Assembly: GCA_902728285.1 (NCBI GenBank) | Contig: CACVBU010000913.1 | Location: 667,632 to 731,631, forward strand | DNA length: 64,000 bases | Source: Clytia hemisphaerica | Taxonomy: Eukaryota > Cnidaria > Hydrozoa > Leptothecata > Clytiidae | Direction of reading: 5' to 3' | In this document: positions 60,039 to 64,000 of the stretch, one piece after another | Numbering within the stretch: position 1 is the stretch's first letter | Layout of the letters: the number at the start of each line of letters is the position of its first letter | Program-made: the position numbers and the translations under genes | Notes under the pieces: model-generated | What the model saw: only the letters and a program-made list of their open reading frames with translations | Database searches by the model: none | What the model was told of the DNA's origin: nothing

Positions 60039-60940
60039 TTAAAGGGATAACCAGATAAAAAATGAATTCAACCAAAAGATTCCTTCCATACCATAACTTT
60101 GTGTAATGCTGGCATACCTTGTCTAGTTCCGTCATAGCAACTATCTGGTCACTCAAATGTTTATAAATACAGCACGGCTGGAATTGATATTCCGGGGATT
60201 AGAAAAAGCTATACCTGTTATCTTTTTTCTTTGAACAATCAACAAGCCAACATTCAACATTGTTAAATTCCACACACTTCCTCATCAGAAACTTTTAGAA
60301 TTATCTGCCATTATGACTTTCTTAAAGCAGCTCCAAAATTTACCAATCAGGTTATGTATTGGAATTCCTATGGGAGTTCTTTTCCGAGATTTGTAAAATA
60401 GCTAAGGTCGGCAAAAACAATTTTCCCGGTGGTTTGAGGAAAAAACAGAACTGCCATCATTTGCTTTTTATTTAGCCACAATATATCTAAATTTACGCTA
60501 TCACATGCTGAAAATATCAATGATATTGATGTACTTTTTGTATATTTCAGAAAATAAACACTTACAAATTGAGATTTGATTGTTTATCATTATATCATTA
60601 TATTTCGATCATTCTATCGTGGACGCAAAATAAGGCAGAAGTAGCGCCCCGGGCCATGATTACTGCCTCATCTCTATTATCTTAGGGGAAAACGAAAGTG
60701 ATCGATATTCTTTGAAGAAAGAACGTCTATTGACCAAAATATGTATTTTGTGGTTGAGAATCGATCTTATGAAGATGAAAAAATCTGTTTGTTTAAAAAG
60801 TTTGTTTATATATTAGTTTAATAGTATCGTACGAAAATCTGAAATTTCAAACTGTCATATATCTTCTTCAGAATGTTTTCTCTTAAAAATATTTTGTGGT
60901 TTTACTAAGTACCATGGGATTTATCTGGTTATCCCTTTAA
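60039..60940. mobile_element. 902-bp element with 21-bp perfect terminal repeats
   Basis: ttaaagggataaccagataa at the left is exactly complementary to ttatctggttatccctttaa at the right. The interior is non-coding. Its ends resemble those of the 229-bp element at 48043. Confidence 0.65.
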
Positions 60941-62485
60941 ATTACACCAACCCTCTTTTTGAGACCATTTTTCCCAAAACTGGTGATTTTTGCAACGTAT
61001 TTTACAAATTGATACTTATAAACATTTCCAAATGACAAAATGTAAAAACAATTTACAATTCAACTGAGGAAATTTTTTATGATTTTCTATCACAAACTTC
61101 TTTAAATTTTTTTTGAAAAAGTCTAACCCTTCTAAATCAAAATCTTATAAAATTGCTTACCCAGTTTGCCCGAATTTTAGGCCTTTTCACATCTTGAAAA
61201 CTGTTAAGATTTTGAGAATGACAAAAGAATAGAGATGACAAAAAAATGATATCAAATCAACAAATATTTATTTTATACCTAGGTATACTAGTACTAAGGG
61301 CTGCTTAAAAAACATTTAAAATTTGGGGGGACCTATTTTTTTGCCTGGGACCTAGACCTGGGCTGACCCTGTGTGGTCGTACAATGGAAGTATTGCATTG
61401 TTGGAATAGAAAAGATAAAAAAGCTAAGTCTATCTTAGCCTTTTTTTCAGCAGTTGTCTGGGGCGGAAGAAGTTATATCGGATCGCCAATAGTCACCATT
61501 TTTCTTTTCCTATCTCTGATACTGTCTTTCTCTTTTCTGACTGTCTGAGCTTCTGAGACTTAGTTTCTCAATTCTGACTAAGTTTTCATACCTGTATCAT
61601 ATTTTGACCGGTCATATCATCGCACCGTGTTGGGTTCGAACCACCATCAAAGAAAGACCTTCGGATTTGGAAACCAACGCCTTATCCGTTCGTTGAGCCA
61701 ATGACGCACAGCAAAGTAATCACACAATTCATAACATATTAAACCAAACTGACCCTAACTGATAATAACCGAACCCCCATCTCATTCCGGGGTGACTATC
61801 AGCGATTCGTGGATAAGAAAAAAACGAAGGTAACTTTAGGCGACTCGATATAACGATGTCCGTCTGGTCTGGTGCGTTAAAAGAACACGAGATCGAGAGA
61901 GAACTTATCAACATCACAAAAAATACACAGGAATTTGGCCTGAAAAGCTGAAAAGGACTGTAAAACTGCTCTAAGCTAAACTTCACAAAAATTTCTTGGT
62001 TAAAACTTTAATCTCCAATAACTTGAACAATATAACACACAAAACTAAATAATCCCACCTCCAGACATCCCTCCCTGTTGTTCCTGAGATGACTCTTGTG
62101 GCAAATTTTCGGATTAAGATATCAGAGAAGAATAAGAAATTTAGATCCTGAACATTGTGGGGAGCAGACTTACCTCTAATTTTTTGATCTGGCAATATAT
62201 ACAATGTTGGCGATAGGTGCTGACAGCTGAGCTGGAATTTTTTTGCCTTCTCGACTGTTCAACCAAATTTTCTGAGAAGGTGAAAGTGAAAGAAGAATTG
62301 AAATAAATTATAGATTTTTCTCAATGCAACTGCATAAATTAATCATGGCTACGTGTATCATAAATTTCTTTCAGACTGTTTCTACGGGAAATCTTCTTGT
62401 CAGTGTGGCCACACTTTCGAACAATCGTGTAATTATTTTTACGATCAAAACATCAAAATCAAAACAAATCAAAACATAAACAAAC
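60941..62485. other. Stretch holding a tRNA-derived SINE, no gene
   Basis: No supported exon apart from the LRR gene beyond it. Open frames at 61729-61986 and 61983-62204 on the minus strand have no family features. Confidence 0.4.
61621..61710 (-). repeat. tRNA-derived SINE head or tRNA pseudogene
   Basis: On the minus strand, ttggctcaacgaacggataa forms the A-box region and ggtggttcgaaccc the B box. The anticodon arm is mispaired and the acceptor ends do not match. Downstream on that strand, repeated cagaa/cagtcagaa sequence (61500-61600) looks like a SINE tail. Confidence 0.6.
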
Positions 62486-63139
62486 ATGGTGGATGCAGAA
62501 AATCGCATGCTTGTAGCAGCACTAAAAAGAAAGCCTCAAAATCTCAATTTCAGCAATAAAAATCTGTCCTATTTGCCTGAAAGCATTGGGAAAATCACAT
62601 CGGTCAGATGCCTAGACTTGAAAAATAATCATTTAACAGAGCTTCCCGATGACTTGTCAAGTTTGGCAGAGGTAAGAGTGTTTTTTTATAATCCAATATT
62701 TTTTGAAATTTCCCAGATTTCAAAAGAGAGACAGCTAGCCGTCAGTTTTAATACACGATCACTGCCAGAAATTCTACCACTCAGTGTCTCAGTGTACTTT
62801 AATTTTACAAGCTTAAAGAAATAGTTTTCAAGAAAAAACTTATCATTGACATGAATGGTACTACACAGTCAACAGTGGTAAGAAAAATCCATACAGTAGC
62901 GTAGTAAAATAAAAAAATATATATAATAGACAAATTTTAAAAAACTATTACATACTCCCTGAAACTTTTCTTCAGCACTCTGTTGAAACTACTTCTTTTA
63001 TTGTATTTTCAGCTCAAATTAATCAATTTGGGAAATAATAAATTCAAAGAAATTCCACATGTTCTGAGAGAATTCAAATGTTTGGAGACATTACATTTGT
63101 TTAATAATGAACTTCATGAATTATGCCCCAGTACTTTAG
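62486..63139 (+). CDS. Leucine-rich-repeat protein, N-terminal exons only
   Basis: Exon 1 (62486-62671) and exon 2 (63013-63139) join in phase 0; exon 2 ends in phase 1 at a gtgaga donor and the rest lies beyond the window. The ATG has an aacaaac leader and no upstream in-frame Met. After MVDAENRMLVAALKRKPQNL the sequence shows at least four LRR units of the LxxLxLxxNxLxxLP type: LNFSNKNLSYLPESIG, VRCLDLKNNHLTELPDDL, LKLINLGNNKFKEIPHVL, LETLHLFNNELHEL. The plain units and absence of a signal peptide suggest an intracellular LRRC-type protein used for protein binding. The exact orthologue cannot be named from these ~104 residues. Confidence 0.8.
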
Positions 63140-64000
63140 GTGAGAAACAGTAAGTACCAAGAGTTGGTCTAATGTTGCATACCACATTCTACTATTTTGG
63201 TCTTCCTCTGGGACCAATTTGCCAAAAAAGTAAATATTGCAACATGAATTTAATTTTGTGCACATATTGATGCTTTTTTGAATTGAACCATGACGGAGGC
63301 AATAAAATATGGAGATATCACTCCTACTATTTTATTGTATTGTATCATTGATAGCAAACTGTTGCTATATGTTGCTTTGGGAGGAAGCCATTAATTTTGC
63401 TTTCACTTATTGGGAATATAGAACTTTTTTCAAAGAGGCCACCCTTTCTATTTCTATTCGATAATTTACAGGAGGTTACAAAACCTATTCTCACAAATAT
63501 TATCTAGAAAAGAATATAAATATAAGGTAAATAAATAGTGATAAAAAATATATGTATCCGGCTTAAAAGAATAAAAATTGCATAAGATTTATTTACTAAA
63601 AATAAATATAAAAACATCTTAAAAGGTATATAAAGCTTATTAGTGAGTAGAGAGATTCCAAATGATTTCAAGCTTTGAGTTCTAGATTTTGGGTAGGTGT
63701 TGACAAAAATAATCAAAATTAGATCCACAGATTTCTGCAGATTTAGGACTGAAGATAAGGGATAAAATTAGCATAAAATGGAGTCAATGGTTTACTAGAA
63801 ATCTAAGTTCAGACCACTAATTTTATCAATAAAAACAACAGTATCTTCAATAGATGTTGCTTCTTTTGGAAGGCTGTTCCATAGTTGAACCACATTTGGG
63901 AAAAAAGACATTGTGTATGACTGGATTGAGCCCAGTAATTGTTTATATTTTACGTTTTTACAACGCTGTCTCGTGGGGAGGATTGATTTGTCTACGTGTT
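63140..64000. other. Intron of the LRR gene to window end
   Basis: No further LRR exon was found before the window edge. An AT-rich stretch at 63480-63720 gives a chance minus-strand frame. Confidence 0.5.

Noticed and set aside
61621-61710. tRNA gene on the minus strand
   Set aside because: Acceptor and anticodon stems do not pair; it looks SINE-derived.

Overview
The window looks like AT-rich, intron-rich nuclear DNA of an invertebrate animal. Five multi-exon genes with GT-AG introns can be assembled, plus the first two exons of a sixth. Two encode proteins found across metazoans with recognisable family motifs: a PIP4P/TMEM55-type lipid 4-phosphatase and an ecto-NTPDase. A third encodes a PDP-type mitochondrial phosphatase. 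Between and inside them lie many non-autonomous inverted-repeat elements. The species cannot be fixed from sequence alone. The architecture of the secreted-peptide gene (signal peptide, acidic pro-region, hydrophobic/cationic cassettes ending in GKK) recalls cnidarian peptide precursors, including Hydra arminins, but that is architecture only, so a cnidarian is a guess.

Layout. 1-6.9 kb: A-rich satellite, small tandem duplications and four or five inverted-repeat elements, no gene. 6.98-10.44 kb (minus): the most unusual locus, a secreted peptide precursor built from near-identical phase-1/phase-1 exons, each encoding one peptide cassette with amidation/dibasic sites. 10.4-17.9 kb: inverted-repeat elements and a ~4 kb tandem segmental duplication carrying repeated loci that resemble snRNA 3' ends (Sm-like motif plus hairpin). 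17.97-19.97 kb (plus): small four-exon gene with a MADF/SANT-like end. 20.4-24.2 kb: inverted-repeat elements. 24.6-31.9 kb (plus): PIP4P, with a 4.9 kb first intron. 36.3-45.8 kb (plus): two-TM NTPDase, 509 aa, with diverged ACR3/ACR4 motifs and introns full of nested elements. 46-52 kb: composite nested foldback elements, no convincing gene. 52.2-53.15 kb (minus): two-exon 98-aa single-pass membrane protein. 55.3-57.65 kb (minus): pyruvate dehydrogenase phosphatase, 543 aa. 57.7-62.4 kb: gene-free. 62.49 kb to the edge (plus): start of a leucine-rich-repeat gene that runs out of the window.

The genes do not form an operon or an obvious pathway; each has its own function. What unifies the window is the density of short TIR/foldback elements, several nested with readable insertion order, and the cassette-exon peptide gene. 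All exon joins were made by eye from splice sites, reading phase and family knowledge; none has been checked against transcripts.
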